Shown: one piece after another, positions 25,692-35,205 of the stretch | How positions within the stretch are numbered: the stretch's first letter is position 1 | How the letters are laid out: each line of letters begins with the position of its first letter | DNA from: Flavobacterium flavigenum | GTDB taxonomy: Bacteria > Bacteroidota > Bacteroidia > Flavobacteriales > Flavobacteriaceae | DNA length: 64,000 bases | Direction: 5' to 3' | NCBI RefSeq assembly: GCF_027111255.2 | Contig: NZ_CP114285.2 | Coordinates: 4,712,001-4,776,000, forward strand | The notes under the pieces: model-generated | What the model was told of the DNA's origin: nothing | The model's input: only the letters and a program-made list of their open reading frames with translations | The model's database searches: none | Position numbers and translations under genes: made by a program

Positions 25692-27191
25692 ATGCCTGAC
25701 AATACAATACGTTCCAATAGTGATGTAGTGCTTATTGGTGCTGGAATTATGAGTGCTACGCTCGGAGTAATTTTGAAAGAATTACAACCTGATATTAAGA
25801 TTGAAATTTACGAAAGACTGGATGTTGCCGCAGCTGAAAGTTCAGATGCCTGGAATAATGCAGGAACAGGACATTCTGCTTTTTGTGAATTAAATTACAC
25901 TCCTGAAAAAGCCGATGGCTCTGTAGATCCTAAAAAAGCCATTAGCATTGCCGAAGCTTTTGAGGTTTCGCGACAGTTTTGGTCTTATTTAGTACAGCAA
26001 AACAAGGTGCCTTCACCTGAAAATTTTATTAAAAGTGTGCCTCATATTAGTTTTGTATGGGGTGAAAAAAATGTAAAATACCTTCAAACCCGTTTTGAGG
26101 CTTTACAAAAAAATCCATTATTTTCTGAAATGCTTTTTAGTACTGACTTTGAGGAATTAAAACAATGGATGCCATTAGTTATGGAAGGAAGACAGCCTGA
26201 CGAAAAACTCGCTGCTACTACAATGGCAATTGGTACAGATGTGAATTTTGGTGCTTTGACAAGAAGCATGTTTAATTATCTGGAAAAATTAGACGGTGTT
26301 TCTTTGTATTTTAATCATGAAGTTAAAAAACTAAAGCAACGTGACGACAAATCATGGAGAATTAAAATAACAGATTTAGGTTCTGGTGAAAAAAGAAAGG
26401 CTTATACGAAATTTGTATTTATTGGTGCCGGAGGAGGTTCATTGCCATTATTAGAAAAAGCAAATGTGCCGGAAGGAGACGGTTATGGAGGTTTCCCCGT
26501 AAGCGGTCAATGGTTAAAATGTACAAATCCTGAAGTTATTGCAAAACATCAGGCGAAAGTGTACGGAAAAGCAAGTGTTGGAGCTCCTCCAATGTCTGTT
26601 CCGCACATTGATACGCGTGTAATCGATGGCGAAAAAGCATTGCTTTTTGGACCTTTTGCAGGATTTTCAACCCGTTTCTTGAAAAATGGATCTTATTTAG
26701 ATTTGCCATTATCTATTAAGGCAAACAACCTGATCCCAATGTTATCTGCAGGATATAACAATATTCCGTTAACAAAATATTTAATAGAACAGGTTCGGCA
26801 GTCTCCAAAAGACAGAATAAAAGCTTTACGCGAATATTTGCCAACTGCAAGATCTAAAGACTGGGTTTTGGAAAAAGCAGGTCAGCGTGTTCAGGTAATC
26901 AAAAAAGGTGAAAATGGTGGTGGCGTTTTAGAATTTGGAACCGAAGTAATCAATACCCAAGACGGAACACTGGCTGTTTTATTAGGAGCATCCCCGGGAG
27001 CTTCTACCGCAGTTTCTATTATGGTTGATTTAATTGGAAGATGTTTTAAAGAGCAGATAAATACACCGGAATGGGAAGCAAAACTGAAAAACATGATTCC
27101 TTCTTACAAACAGACTTTAAATGACAAGCCCGAGTTGTTAGAACAAATTAGAAAACACACAGCTGAAGTTTTAAAACTGAACAGAAATTAA
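25692..27191 (+). CDS. mqo: Malate:quinone oxidoreductase
   Basis: A 499-residue FAD-dependent peripheral membrane enzyme that oxidises malate to oxaloacetate and reduces menaquinone, feeding the respiratory chain. The N-terminal VVLIGAGIMSATLGVILKE is the FAD-binding Rossmann motif. Family blocks AAESSDAWNNAGTGHSAFCE (about 48-67) and LLGASPGASTAVSIM near the C-terminus are clear. Length matches the family. It has its own promoter and a terminator shared with the convergent membrane protein gene. Confidence 0.96.
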   Translation: MPDNTIRSNSDVVLIGAGIMSATLGVILKELQPDIKIEIYERLDVAAAESSDAWNNAGTGHSAFCELNYTPEKADGSVDPKKAISIAEAFEVSRQFWSYLVQQNKVPSPENFIKSVPHISFVWGEKNVKYLQTRFEALQKNPLFSEMLFSTDFEELKQWMPLVMEGRQPDEKLAATTMAIGTDVNFGALTRSMFNYLEKLDGVSLYFNHEVKKLKQRDDKSWRIKITDLGSGEKRKAYTKFVFIGAGGGSLPLLEKANVPEGDGYGGFPVSGQWLKCTNPEVIAKHQAKVYGKASVGAPPMSVPHIDTRVIDGEKALLFGPFAGFSTRFLKNGSYLDLPLSIKANNLIPMLSAGYNNIPLTKYLIEQVRQSPKDRIKALREYLPTARSKDWVLEKAGQRVQVIKKGENGGGVLEFGTEVINTQDGTLAVLLGASPGASTAVSIMVDLIGRCFKEQINTPEWEAKLKNMIPSYKQTLNDKPELLEQIRKHTAEVLKLNRN

Positions 27192-27226
27192 TTATAGAAG
27201 AAAATCTTAGCTTAATCATAAATAAA

Positions 27227-27257
27227 ACAAATCCGGATGAATTAATCCGGATTTGTT
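27227..27257. terminator. Bidirectional terminator between mqo and the FUSC gene
   Basis: CAAATCCGGAT and ATCCGGATTTG form a perfect 11-bp stem around a 6-nt loop, with A and T runs outside. The right arm overlaps the stop codon of the minus-strand gene. Confidence 0.9.
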
Positions 27258-29461
27258 GCTTTTAAATCTTTTGTAATCTTCAATATTTTTTCGGCTAAAT
27301 TACTCATCCAGATCAGTTGTTCAATAACCATTTGAGCTTCCTGCATTTTAGCCTGTCTGGTTTCTTTATCCAATTCTTCATCTGTCGCCAGACGCGTAAA
27401 GTTTTTACGCTTCATTTCTTCAAATTGCAAAGTCACATCTTCTTTGTCAAAAAAAGTATCGGTTATGATGGTTTCATTTCTCAAAATTGAAATAGAATGA
27501 TCTAAATTTAGTAAAATGGTTTTGATGATATAATTAAATGATTCCGATGCAGATGTAGTCTGGTGTGCCTGAATATAAGTTGATAATGAAGCTAAGGCAG
27601 AGAGCAAAGAATGATTTAGAACTACTAATTTATTTACAATTGGCAGCGTTTTCTGCTTTGATTTTGGCTCCTGCATCATGCGTTGAAAAGAAGTCATTAG
27701 ATTCCCAATTTCTATAAAAACATTTTTTCTTGCCAGTCGGTACGAAGTTGGGACTTCACCTTTTTTATTATAAAAATCTGCAATTTCCCTGAGATAAGTT
27801 CTGTTGGCACGAATAGAGTTTTCAATATGGATAGGCGTATTTATAAATTCCCAGGCAGGCCATAAAAACTGATTGGCGAGGAAAGCGAGAATTGCCCCAA
27901 CAAGCGAATCTAGAATCCTGAACTGAATTACTTCTACAACATTTGGAACCAGGATTCCATAAATGAAAACGACATACATAGTCACGAAAGTCGCACTGAT
28001 TTTGTAATTAGCCTGAGCGAAAGAAATTCCAAGCAGCATACAAATAATGGAAAAGATACTTAAAATCACATGATTTTGTACAACAGAAACAATTCCGAAT
28101 GCCAGTAAGCCCCCTAAAAGAGTTCCGAAAATACGATTGTAAGATCGTTCTTTTGTTAAGCCGTAACCCGGACGCATTATGACAACGATGGTTAATAAAA
28201 TCCAGTAAACGTTTTGAAAAGGAAGAAATTTGCCAACAATAAATCCAATTAAAATGGTTATAGTCAACCGGAGAGAATGTCTGAAAATAGAAGAAGAAAA
28301 ACTCAGGTTTTCAATCAGTGTGCGTAAAGGATAATATTGCGGGGTAAGGAATTTTTCAAGTTCTTTATCTTTGTCTTTAAGTTTGTAAGATTGCATTGCC
28401 AATGAGAAGGCTCTTTGTATGATCTTGATTTTTCCAACCTGATTTTTAGCATATTTCAGCATGTTGGTCAGCATCAGCACGCCTTCTGCTGCCGCTTCTT
28501 TTCCTAATGTCTTTTCATAATCAAAAATGGCAAATTCCAGAGCGTCAAGTTCATTTTTTAAATCATTTTTATCAACATAAATCGCAATATGATGTACGTT
28601 TTTAGAAAGTTTTTTTAAGGTAGAAGCAAGTTTGTATGCTACATTTTGATATGTTCTTAAAACATCCGGATGTTTGTCAAACTTTTCATGAATTTTACTG
28701 TGATCGAAAGATGTATATAAAGCCAATTCCTGAATTTCAAGCAGAGTAATAAAAACCAGCAACATTTTTCGGTTCTGACTCGTAGCAGAGCTGCTTTGGT
28801 TTCCAATAAGCACTTTTCGTAAATCCTCATGAATCTCATTTAACTCTACCTGAATGCTTAGTTGTTTTTCGATAATTGTTTTTCGGTTCGCTTCCGGACT
28901 CCACAAATCTCCTCTTAGTTTTAAATATTTTGCGGTTAATCTGATTCCACGGGCAATTTCAAGTTCGATATATTTATAAGGCTGTATGAAATGAAAAGCA
29001 AGAGAAACAATTAGATATAAAATTCCTCCGGTAAAAATATAGCCTGAGTAAGCAAAGGCTTCCCAGCCTTCATGTATATGTCCAAATGATAAAGAGATTG
29101 ATATTAAAGCAGAAAAGGAAACCAAAGTCGCTCTTTGACCATAGACAGAAATCATAGAGCATAAAAAAAGTAAAAATCCTAAAAAGGGATAAAATAAATA
29201 AGGATAAGGATAGACAAGATTTACTAATAAGTTAACACCGGCTACAATAAACGAAGCTACAATCAATCCTTTTATTTTGTGACTCAATGTGCTAGGAATA
29301 TCACTGGGATATGTATAAAAAGCACCCAACGCAATAGTAAAACCAATTTCAAAATGTCCTAAAAAATTAAAAATCAATACAGGAATAACAGAGGCTATTG
29401 TTACTTTTGAGGCATTTAAAAACGAAGTGCTGTTGGTGAATTTTACAATACGGTCAAACAT
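27242..29461 (-). CDS. FUSC/YccS-family integral membrane protein
   Basis: A 739-residue protein with two clusters of membrane segments (about 15-155 and 390-525), each followed by a long cytoplasmic helical region. This is the FUSC/YccS layout related to aromatic acid exporters such as AaeB. The first cluster has the YccS-like TIALGAFYTYPSDIPST segment; the second contains GYGLTKERSYNRIFGTLLGG, the conserved motif of the family. Substrates are generally unknown. A -7 box TACCTTTG is present on the minus strand at 29478-29485, 16 nt upstream of the ATG. Confidence 0.86.
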   Translation of the reverse strand: MFDRIVKFTNSTSFLNASKVTIASVIPVLIFNFLGHFEIGFTIALGAFYTYPSDIPSTLSHKIKGLIVASFIVAGVNLLVNLVYPYPYLFYPFLGFLLFLCSMISVYGQRATLVSFSALISISLSFGHIHEGWEAFAYSGYIFTGGILYLIVSLAFHFIQPYKYIELEIARGIRLTAKYLKLRGDLWSPEANRKTIIEKQLSIQVELNEIHEDLRKVLIGNQSSSATSQNRKMLLVFITLLEIQELALYTSFDHSKIHEKFDKHPDVLRTYQNVAYKLASTLKKLSKNVHHIAIYVDKNDLKNELDALEFAIFDYEKTLGKEAAAEGVLMLTNMLKYAKNQVGKIKIIQRAFSLAMQSYKLKDKDKELEKFLTPQYYPLRTLIENLSFSSSIFRHSLRLTITILIGFIVGKFLPFQNVYWILLTIVVIMRPGYGLTKERSYNRIFGTLLGGLLAFGIVSVVQNHVILSIFSIICMLLGISFAQANYKISATFVTMYVVFIYGILVPNVVEVIQFRILDSLVGAILAFLANQFLWPAWEFINTPIHIENSIRANRTYLREIADFYNKKGEVPTSYRLARKNVFIEIGNLMTSFQRMMQEPKSKQKTLPIVNKLVVLNHSLLSALASLSTYIQAHQTTSASESFNYIIKTILLNLDHSISILRNETIITDTFFDKEDVTLQFEEMKRKNFTRLATDEELDKETRQAKMQEAQMVIEQLIWMSNLAEKILKITKDLKATNPD

Positions 29462-29649
29462 ATAAATTGGTTTAAAACAAAGGTAAGATAATTTGGCATA
29501 ATTATGGCTGAGATTTCAAGCAACAGCCAAAAAGAGATTTAATATCTTATTTTCAAATGGTCATTGACTATTTTTTACTATTTTTGACTGCTAAATTTGA
29601 AAGACCAGATTAAATATTTTAGAAAATAAAAACAACCAATATAACATAG

Positions 29650-30240
29650 ATGATTTTACCAATTGTAGGATATGGGGATCCTGTTTTAAGAAAAGTTGGT
29701 GAGGTAATTACACCGGATTATCCAAACTTAAAAGAAACAATAACGAATATGTACGAAACAATGTACAACGCTTACGGTGTAGGACTTGCTGCACCACAAG
29801 TAGGTATTGCAATTCGTTTATTTGTTATTGATACAACGCCTTTTAGTGATGATGATGAATTAAAAGAAGATGAGCAAAAGAACTTAAAAGGCTTTAAAAA
29901 GACTTTTATCAATGCTAAAATCCTTAAAGAAGAGGGCGAGGAATGGAGTTTTAACGAAGGATGTTTAAGTATTCCTGATGTAAGAGAGGATGTATACAGG
30001 AAACCAACAGTTACACTGGAATATTGTGAGGAAGATTTTGTAATGAAAACAGAAGTTTTTGACGGACTAATTGCGAGGGTTATTCAACACGAATATGACC
30101 ATATAGAAGGCATTTTATTTACGGATAAAATATCATCTTTAAAGAAACGCCTGATTCAAAAGAAACTAAAAAATATTACCGAGGGTAAAACTTTTCAGGA
30201 ATACAGAATGAAATTTGCATCCGCTAAAAAAGGCAGATAA
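29650..30240 (+). CDS. def: Peptide deformylase
   Basis: A 196-residue metalloenzyme that removes the N-formyl group from new proteins. All three motifs are intact: GVGLAAPQVG (about 43-52), EGCLS (103-107) with the metal-binding Cys, and HEYDH (147-151) with two metal-binding His and the catalytic Glu. It leads a plus-strand group with the DUF5606 and mazG genes, with gaps of 39 and 96 bp. Confidence 0.97.
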   Translation: MILPIVGYGDPVLRKVGEVITPDYPNLKETITNMYETMYNAYGVGLAAPQVGIAIRLFVIDTTPFSDDDELKEDEQKNLKGFKKTFINAKILKEEGEEWSFNEGCLSIPDVREDVYRKPTVTLEYCEEDFVMKTEVFDGLIARVIQHEYDHIEGILFTDKISSLKKRLIQKKLKNITEGKTFQEYRMKFASAKKGR

Positions 30241-30279
30241 TATAATACACCAAAAATTCTTAATACTAATTTAATAAAC

Positions 30280-30759
30280 ATGAATTTAGACAAAATTTTA
30301 GCCATTTCAGGAAAGCCTGGTTTATATGTATTGAAAGTGCAAACGCGTACAGGTTTTGTGGCAGAATCATTATTAGACGGAAAAAAAATTACTGTAAACT
30401 TAAAAAGCAACGTAAGTTTATTATCTGAAATTTCAATTTATACTTACGAAGGAGAGAAGCCTTTAACAGAAGTAATGCAGCGTATTGCCGTTAAAGAAAA
30501 TAAAGAACAGGCAATTTCACATAAAGAAGACAATGCAAAATTGACTGCTTATTTTAAAGAAATTTTGCCAGAGTACGATGAAGAGAGAGTGTATCCGTCT
30601 GATATTAAAAAAGTATTAAACTGGTATAACATGCTTCAGGCAAAAGGGCTGGTTACTGATGAAGCCCCTGCTGCAACTTCAACATCAGAAGAGATTGCTG
30701 TTGAAGAACCGGTAAAAAAAGCTCCTGCAAAAAAAACAAAAGCTAAAAAAGAAGAATAG
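30280..30759 (+). CDS. DUF5606 domain protein
   Basis: A 159-residue protein starting MNLDKILAISGKPGLYVLKV, the conserved start of the Bacteroidetes DUF5606 family. Residues 1-125 look folded; the tail is rich in Ala, Pro, Glu and Lys (KKAPAKKTKAKKEE) and is likely disordered and possibly nucleic-acid binding. Its function is not known to me. Its place between def and mazG suggests a housekeeping role. Confidence 0.85.
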   Translation: MNLDKILAISGKPGLYVLKVQTRTGFVAESLLDGKKITVNLKSNVSLLSEISIYTYEGEKPLTEVMQRIAVKENKEQAISHKEDNAKLTAYFKEILPEYDEERVYPSDIKKVLNWYNMLQAKGLVTDEAPAATSTSEEIAVEEPVKKAPAKKTKAKKEE

Positions 30760-30855
30760 TAGTTTACATTCAAATATAGTAATCCTGTTAAGATGTTTTC
30801 TTGGCAGGATTTTTTACTTTTACAGGATTCGGTTACCATAAAAACTTCAAAAAAA

Positions 30856-31626
30856 ATGAGCAAAGAACTTCAGCTTAAAGCCTTCGAAAGATTATTAATT
30901 ATCATGGATGAACTTCGTGAGCAATGCCCATGGGATAAAAAGCAAACTTTGCAAACCCTGAGACATCTTACTATCGAAGAAACTTACGAATTAGGAGACG
31001 CTATTCTGGATAATGATTTGAATGAAGTTAAAAAAGAACTGGGAGATCTATTGCTTCACATCGTTTTTTATGCCAAAATAGGTTCTGAAACCAATGATTT
31101 TGACATAGCCGATGTGTGTAATGAAATCTGCGATAAACTGATTCACCGTCATCCTCATATTTATAGTGATACTGTTGTAAAAGACGAAGAAGAAGTCAAA
31201 CAAAACTGGGAAAAACTAAAGCTTAAAGAAGGAAAAAAATCTGTTTTGGAAGGGGTACCACGAAGTTTACCGGCATTAGTAAAAGCAAGCAGAATACAGG
31301 ATAAAGTAAAAGGTGTGGGTTTTGACTGGGAAGAACCGCATCAGGTTTGGGATAAAGTACAGGAAGAACTACAGGAATTGCAAGTTGAAGTTAAATCCGG
31401 AAACCAGGATAAAATCGAAGCCGAATTTGGCGATGTTTTGTTCTCAATGATTAATTATGCCCGATTCTTAAATGTAAATCCTGAAGATGCCCTGGAACGA
31501 ACCAATAAAAAATTTATCAAACGCTTTCAGTATTTAGAAAGTAAAGCAGAGGAATTAGGAAAACCGTTGATGGAAATGACTTTGGCAGAAATGGATGTAT
31601 TTTGGAACGAAGCCAAAAAACTATAA
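30856..31626 (+). CDS. mazG: Nucleoside triphosphate pyrophosphohydrolase
   Basis: From the ATG at 30856 the protein has 256 residues, the size of two-domain MazG. It hydrolyses NTPs to NMP and PPi, cleaning non-canonical nucleotides and, in E. coli, affecting ppGpp-linked survival. Motifs are CPWDKKQTLQTLRHLTIEET, EVKKELGDLLLHIVFYAKI, and a second EAEFGDVLFSMINYARF in the C-terminal domain. A longer reading from 30793 adds 21 unconserved residues and is rejected. The stop overlaps the end of the convergent Crp/Fnr gene by 6 bp. Confidence 0.94.
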   Translation: MSKELQLKAFERLLIIMDELREQCPWDKKQTLQTLRHLTIEETYELGDAILDNDLNEVKKELGDLLLHIVFYAKIGSETNDFDIADVCNEICDKLIHRHPHIYSDTVVKDEEEVKQNWEKLKLKEGKKSVLEGVPRSLPALVKASRIQDKVKGVGFDWEEPHQVWDKVQEELQELQVEVKSGNQDKIEAEFGDVLFSMINYARFLNVNPEDALERTNKKFIKRFQYLESKAEELGKPLMEMTLAEMDVFWNEAKKL

Positions 31627-32307
31627 CTGTTCAGCCAGTTTTTTCAGGGCTTTTACGTTTTTAAGCACAATTTTTTTACCTACGAGTTCAATTAATTCCA
31701 GTTTGTTAAAATCAGATAGTAATCTTATACAGCTTTCTGTTGCTGTACCAATCATACCGGCAAGCTCTTCTCTGGTTAGCTGTACTTTCAGTGTTTTATC
31801 CTCGTCTTCGCCAAAAGCATCGTGCAGGTACAATAAGGTTTCTGCAAGCCTTTGTTTTACCGTTTTTTGAACAAGGGCAATTTTGTCATTTTCAGATTCT
31901 TTCAAATCTTCACAAACAGATTGCATCATATTCAATGAAAACTGATTGTTGTTATTAAAAAAGTTTATGATTTCAGATTTTGGGATAAAGCAAACTTCCA
32001 TGTCGGCAATTGCTTTTGCAGATAAATTTGCAGGCTCATTACTAATCATAGAACGCTGTCCTAAAAGCTCACCGGATTTTACCAGTTTTATAATCTGATC
32101 TTTTCCGTTTGCACTTAATTTTGAGAGTTTTCCAACACCGTCTTTTACACAAAAAACACCGTTGGTGATTTCCCCTTCCTCAAAAATCGCTTCTCCTTTT
32201 TTTATTTTGTGAGTCGTTTTACTATTTGCTAATTTTATAACTTCCTCTTTATTAAGTGCTTTTAAAGAAGAAAGCTGGCGTACGATACATTGGTCACATT
32301 TATTCAT
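31621..32307 (-). CDS. Crp/Fnr-family transcriptional regulator, likely controller of the cbb3 locus
   Basis: A 228-residue protein with a cyclic-nucleotide-binding-type beta-roll (about 25-125), a dimerisation helix, and a C-terminal winged helix-turn-helix (about 178-200). The recognition helix TATESCIRLL aligns with that of E. coli FNR and keeps the Glu and Arg that read TGAT half-sites. Cysteines are at 4, 7, 53, 106, 132 and 193. The N-terminal CxxC plus Cys53 or Cys106 could hold an Fe-S cluster, but the classic FNR spacing is absent. It is divergent from ccoI and carries its own -7 box TAATTTTG (32326-32333, minus). FNR-like palindromes at ccoI, ccoS and hemN make it their likely regulator. 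Confidence 0.88.
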   Translation of the reverse strand: MNKCDQCIVRQLSSLKALNKEEVIKLANSKTTHKIKKGEAIFEEGEITNGVFCVKDGVGKLSKLSANGKDQIIKLVKSGELLGQRSMISNEPANLSAKAIADMEVCFIPKSEIINFFNNNNQFSLNMMQSVCEDLKESENDKIALVQKTVKQRLAETLLYLHDAFGEDEDKTLKVQLTREELAGMIGTATESCIRLLSDFNKLELIELVGKKIVLKNVKALKKLAEQL

Positions 32308-32443
32308 AGCAAAAAGTATTTATTGCAAAATTAACTAATAATCGTTTACTAGGTTAAAATATTTTGAAAAAAGTCAGATAAAATATCTTATAAAAGTAAG
32401 GTCATTTTATTTTCTGAAATTTAAAAATCAATTTCATTTAAAC

Positions 32444-32457
32444 ATGATAAATGTCAT
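32444..32457. promoter_or_regulatory. FNR-like palindrome upstream of ccoI
   Basis: ATGATAAATGTCAT has half-sites ATGAT and GTCAT, one mismatch from a perfect palindrome. It lies 23 bp upstream of a -7-like AATATTTG (32481-32488) and 52 nt before the ccoI ATG. The site sits in the spacer between the regulator gene and ccoI. Confidence 0.7.
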
Positions 32458-32509
32458 ATTTATAGAGTCTTATTATTTTGAATATTTGCTGCGATAAAAG
32501 AAACAAATT

Positions 32510-34894
32510 ATGAGCAATCAGGGCTGTTTTCATTGTGGACTTACAATTCCTAAAAATGAGGTAATCAATTTTGATGAAAAAAAATTTTGTTGTACAGGCT
32601 GTAAAACAGTTTACGAAATTTTTAGTCTTAATGATCTAACCTGCTATTATGATTTTGAAAAATCGCCGGGTGCTACTCCGCAGGACATTCAGGGAAAATA
32701 TGACTTTTTAGACAATGAAGTCATCATCTCTAAAGTTTTGGAATTTCAGGAAGGCTATACTTCAATTGTATCTTTGAATATTCCGCATATTCATTGCAGT
32801 TCATGTATCTGGCTCCTTGAAAACCTTAATCGTTTGCAGCCAGGAATCAGTATGTCGCAGGTTAATTTTCCTGAGAAGAAAGTTAGAATCACGTTCAACT
32901 CTGAAACAGTTTCTTTAAAATCAATTGTCTATTTGTTAAGTTCAATTGGGTACGAGCCTTATATTAGTTTAGAAAATTACGAAACCGGAAAAACTAAGGT
33001 TGACCGAAGCCTGACTTATAAATTAGGTGTTGCTTTTTTCTGTTTTGGAAATATAATGCTATTGTCATTTCCGGAATATTTTGAAATGAAGGAATTTTGG
33101 CTGGACAGCTATAAACCCTTCTTCAGGCTTTTGATTTTTCTTTTGGCATTGCCAAGTTTTCTCTATTCTGCGAGTGGTTATTATATTTCTGCGTATCATA
33201 GTATTAAAACGAAGATGCTAAATATTGATATCCCGATTGCACTTGGAATTATAGTGATGTTTATACGCAGTTCTTATGACATGTTGATGGATCATGGGCC
33301 TGGTTTTTTTGATAGTCTGGCGAGTCTGGTTTTCTTTATGCTGCTGGGTAAAATGTTTCAGACTAAAACGTATAGCTTTCTGAGTTTTGAAAGGGATTTT
33401 AAATCCTATTTTCCAATCGCTGTTACCCGAATCAATCCCAATACATCGGAAGAAAGTGTGCCGATTTATGATGTTTTAAAAGGAGACAGGTTATTAATCC
33501 GAAATCAGGAATTAATTCCGGTTGATGGAATCCTCATTAGCGAAAAAGCAGAAATAGATTATAGTTTTGTTACCGGAGAAGCAGTTCCAATTACTAAAAA
33601 ATCAGGTGACAAAGTTTTTGCCGGCGGAAAACAAATTGGAAAAGTAATCGAAATGGAAGTACTGCATTCGGTTTCACAAAGTTATCTGACGCAGCTTTGG
33701 AGTAATGAAATTTTTCAGAAAAAAGTAGATCAAAAGCATAAAACCATAACAGATGCAATAAGCCGGTATTTCACCCCAATCTTACTGCTTATTGCATTTG
33801 CTGGTTTTGGTTACTGGATATTTATTGATACAAATACAGCTTTTAATGTTTTTACAGCCGTTTTAATTGTTGCCTGCCCTTGTGCATTGGCACTTACAGC
33901 TCCGTTTACTTTTGGGAACATTCTCAGAATTATGGGAAAACAAAAAATGTATCTTAAAAATGCTTTGGTAATTGAACAGCTGGCAAAAGTTGATACAATC
34001 GTTTTCGATAAGACCGGAACGATTACGACCAACAAAAAATCAAATATTGCATACGAAGGAAATGTACTCTCGGATGAGGATTATGTGTTGATCAAAAATG
34101 TACTTCGGGCCTCTAATCACCCTTTGAGCAGGATGTTGTATGATTTTCTGCCGGAAGTAAAAAGAATTAAAATTGATGCATTTGAGGAAATTACCGGAAA
34201 AGGTATTTTGGCTTCTTTTGAAAATAAAACAATCAAAATTGGTTCGGCTTCATTTGTTGAAAGTACGAATCATAGTGATGAAATAGAAAAAACAGCACTT
34301 CATATTAACCTTAACGGTATATATTATGGACGATTTAATTTTCAGAATCAGTATAGGGATGGTCTCGGAACGTTATTTAATACTCTGAATAAAAATTACG
34401 AAATAAAAGTTCTTTCCGGCGATAATGATGGAGAAAGAGCCAATCTGGAAGCTATTCTGCCAAAAGGCACCGAACTTATTTTTAATCAGAAACCGGAACA
34501 GAAGCTGGAATTTATTAGAAAACTACAAGAAAGCGGGCACAATGTAATGATGGTAGGGGATGGACTGAATGATGCTGGTGCTTTGGCTCAAAGTAATGTT
34601 GGGATTTCTATTTCAGAGAATGTCAATGTATTTTCTCCGGCTTGTGATGCAATTCTGGATGCCGGAGAGTTTTCACGACTGGATTACTTTTTAAAATTAT
34701 CCCACAAATCGATTATGATTATCAAAATGAGTTTTGGCTTATCACTTATCTATAACGTAGTCGGGCTTTTATTTGCTGTTACAGGCAATCTGCTTCCGCT
34801 GGTTGCGGCTATTATTATGCCATTAAGTACAATCACCATTGTAAGTTTTGTGACTTTAATGTCTAACTATTTCAGTAAGAGTGATTTAAAATAA
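32510..34894 (+). CDS. ccoI: Copper-translocating P1B-type ATPase for cbb3 oxidase assembly
   Basis: A 794-residue heavy-metal P-type ATPase. The N-terminal module has CFHC (6-9) and a KFCCTGCKTVYEIF segment, then an HMA domain with the CSSC metal site in IHCSSCIWLLENLNR. Eight membrane segments follow. The ion-channel motif VACPCALAL is near 453-461 and the phosphorylation site DKTGT near 500-504; the GDGLNDAGAL hinge motif is near 684. In CcoI/FixI the ATPase exports Cu for the CuB site of cbb3 oxidase, and the ccoS-NO-Q-P-G-H genes that follow support this. Its promoter has an FNR-like site. Confidence 0.94.
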   Translation: MSNQGCFHCGLTIPKNEVINFDEKKFCCTGCKTVYEIFSLNDLTCYYDFEKSPGATPQDIQGKYDFLDNEVIISKVLEFQEGYTSIVSLNIPHIHCSSCIWLLENLNRLQPGISMSQVNFPEKKVRITFNSETVSLKSIVYLLSSIGYEPYISLENYETGKTKVDRSLTYKLGVAFFCFGNIMLLSFPEYFEMKEFWLDSYKPFFRLLIFLLALPSFLYSASGYYISAYHSIKTKMLNIDIPIALGIIVMFIRSSYDMLMDHGPGFFDSLASLVFFMLLGKMFQTKTYSFLSFERDFKSYFPIAVTRINPNTSEESVPIYDVLKGDRLLIRNQELIPVDGILISEKAEIDYSFVTGEAVPITKKSGDKVFAGGKQIGKVIEMEVLHSVSQSYLTQLWSNEIFQKKVDQKHKTITDAISRYFTPILLLIAFAGFGYWIFIDTNTAFNVFTAVLIVACPCALALTAPFTFGNILRIMGKQKMYLKNALVIEQLAKVDTIVFDKTGTITTNKKSNIAYEGNVLSDEDYVLIKNVLRASNHPLSRMLYDFLPEVKRIKIDAFEEITGKGILASFENKTIKIGSASFVESTNHSDEIEKTALHINLNGIYYGRFNFQNQYRDGLGTLFNTLNKNYEIKVLSGDNDGERANLEAILPKGTELIFNQKPEQKLEFIRKLQESGHNVMMVGDGLNDAGALAQSNVGISISENVNVFSPACDAILDAGEFSRLDYFLKLSHKSIMIIKMSFGLSLIYNVVGLLFAVTGNLLPLVAAIIMPLSTITIVSFVTLMSNYFSKSDLK

Positions 34895-34947
34895 AAGAGA
34901 AGCTTTTTTTATGTTTTTTTTGATAAATTTAACATAATGTTTTCACT

Positions 34948-34961
34948 ATGATAATTATCAT
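34948..34961. promoter_or_regulatory. FNR-like palindrome upstream of ccoS, perfect
   Basis: ATGATAATTATCAT is a perfect 14-bp palindrome. It lies 22 bp upstream of the -7 box TAATTTTG at 34984-34991, and its centre would be near -41 to -42 relative to the predicted start, the class II activator position. The ccoS ATG is 50 nt further on. Confidence 0.8.
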
Positions 34962-34983
34962 ATTTTATCAGCCATCAAGGCTA

Positions 34984-34991
34984 TAATTTTG
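34984..34991 (+). promoter_or_regulatory. -7 promoter box of the ccoSNOQP operon
   Basis: TAATTTTG fits TAnnTTTG exactly and is 20 nt before the ccoS ATG. No -33 element is evident; the FNR-like palindrome occupies the place of an activator site. Confidence 0.75.
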
Positions 34992-35011
34992 TTACTATAA
35001 ATTTTAAGGAT

Positions 35012-35203
35012 ATGAGTGTTATTTATCTATTAATTTCAGTAAGTATTTTTGTTGCAATCTGTTTTTTTATTGCCTTTATAGCTGCTGTAAAATCCGGGCA
35101 GTACGATGATGATTACACGCCCTCGGTCAGAATCCTCTTTGATGATGAAACCAAAATTACCTCTCAAAATAATAATTCACCAATAGAAGAAAAACAAGTT
35201 TAA
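35012..35203 (+). CDS. ccoS: cbb3-type oxidase assembly protein CcoS
   Basis: A 63-residue single-pass membrane protein beginning MSVIYLLISVSIFVAICFFIAFIAAVKSGQYDD, the typical CcoS segment ending in SGQYDD. CcoS is needed for cofactor insertion into CcoN in other bacteria. It is followed after 2 bp by ccoNO and starts the oxidase operon, just downstream of the FNR-like site. Confidence 0.93.
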   Translation: MSVIYLLISVSIFVAICFFIAFIAAVKSGQYDDDYTPSVRILFDDETKITSQNNNSPIEEKQV

Positions 35204-35205
35204 TT

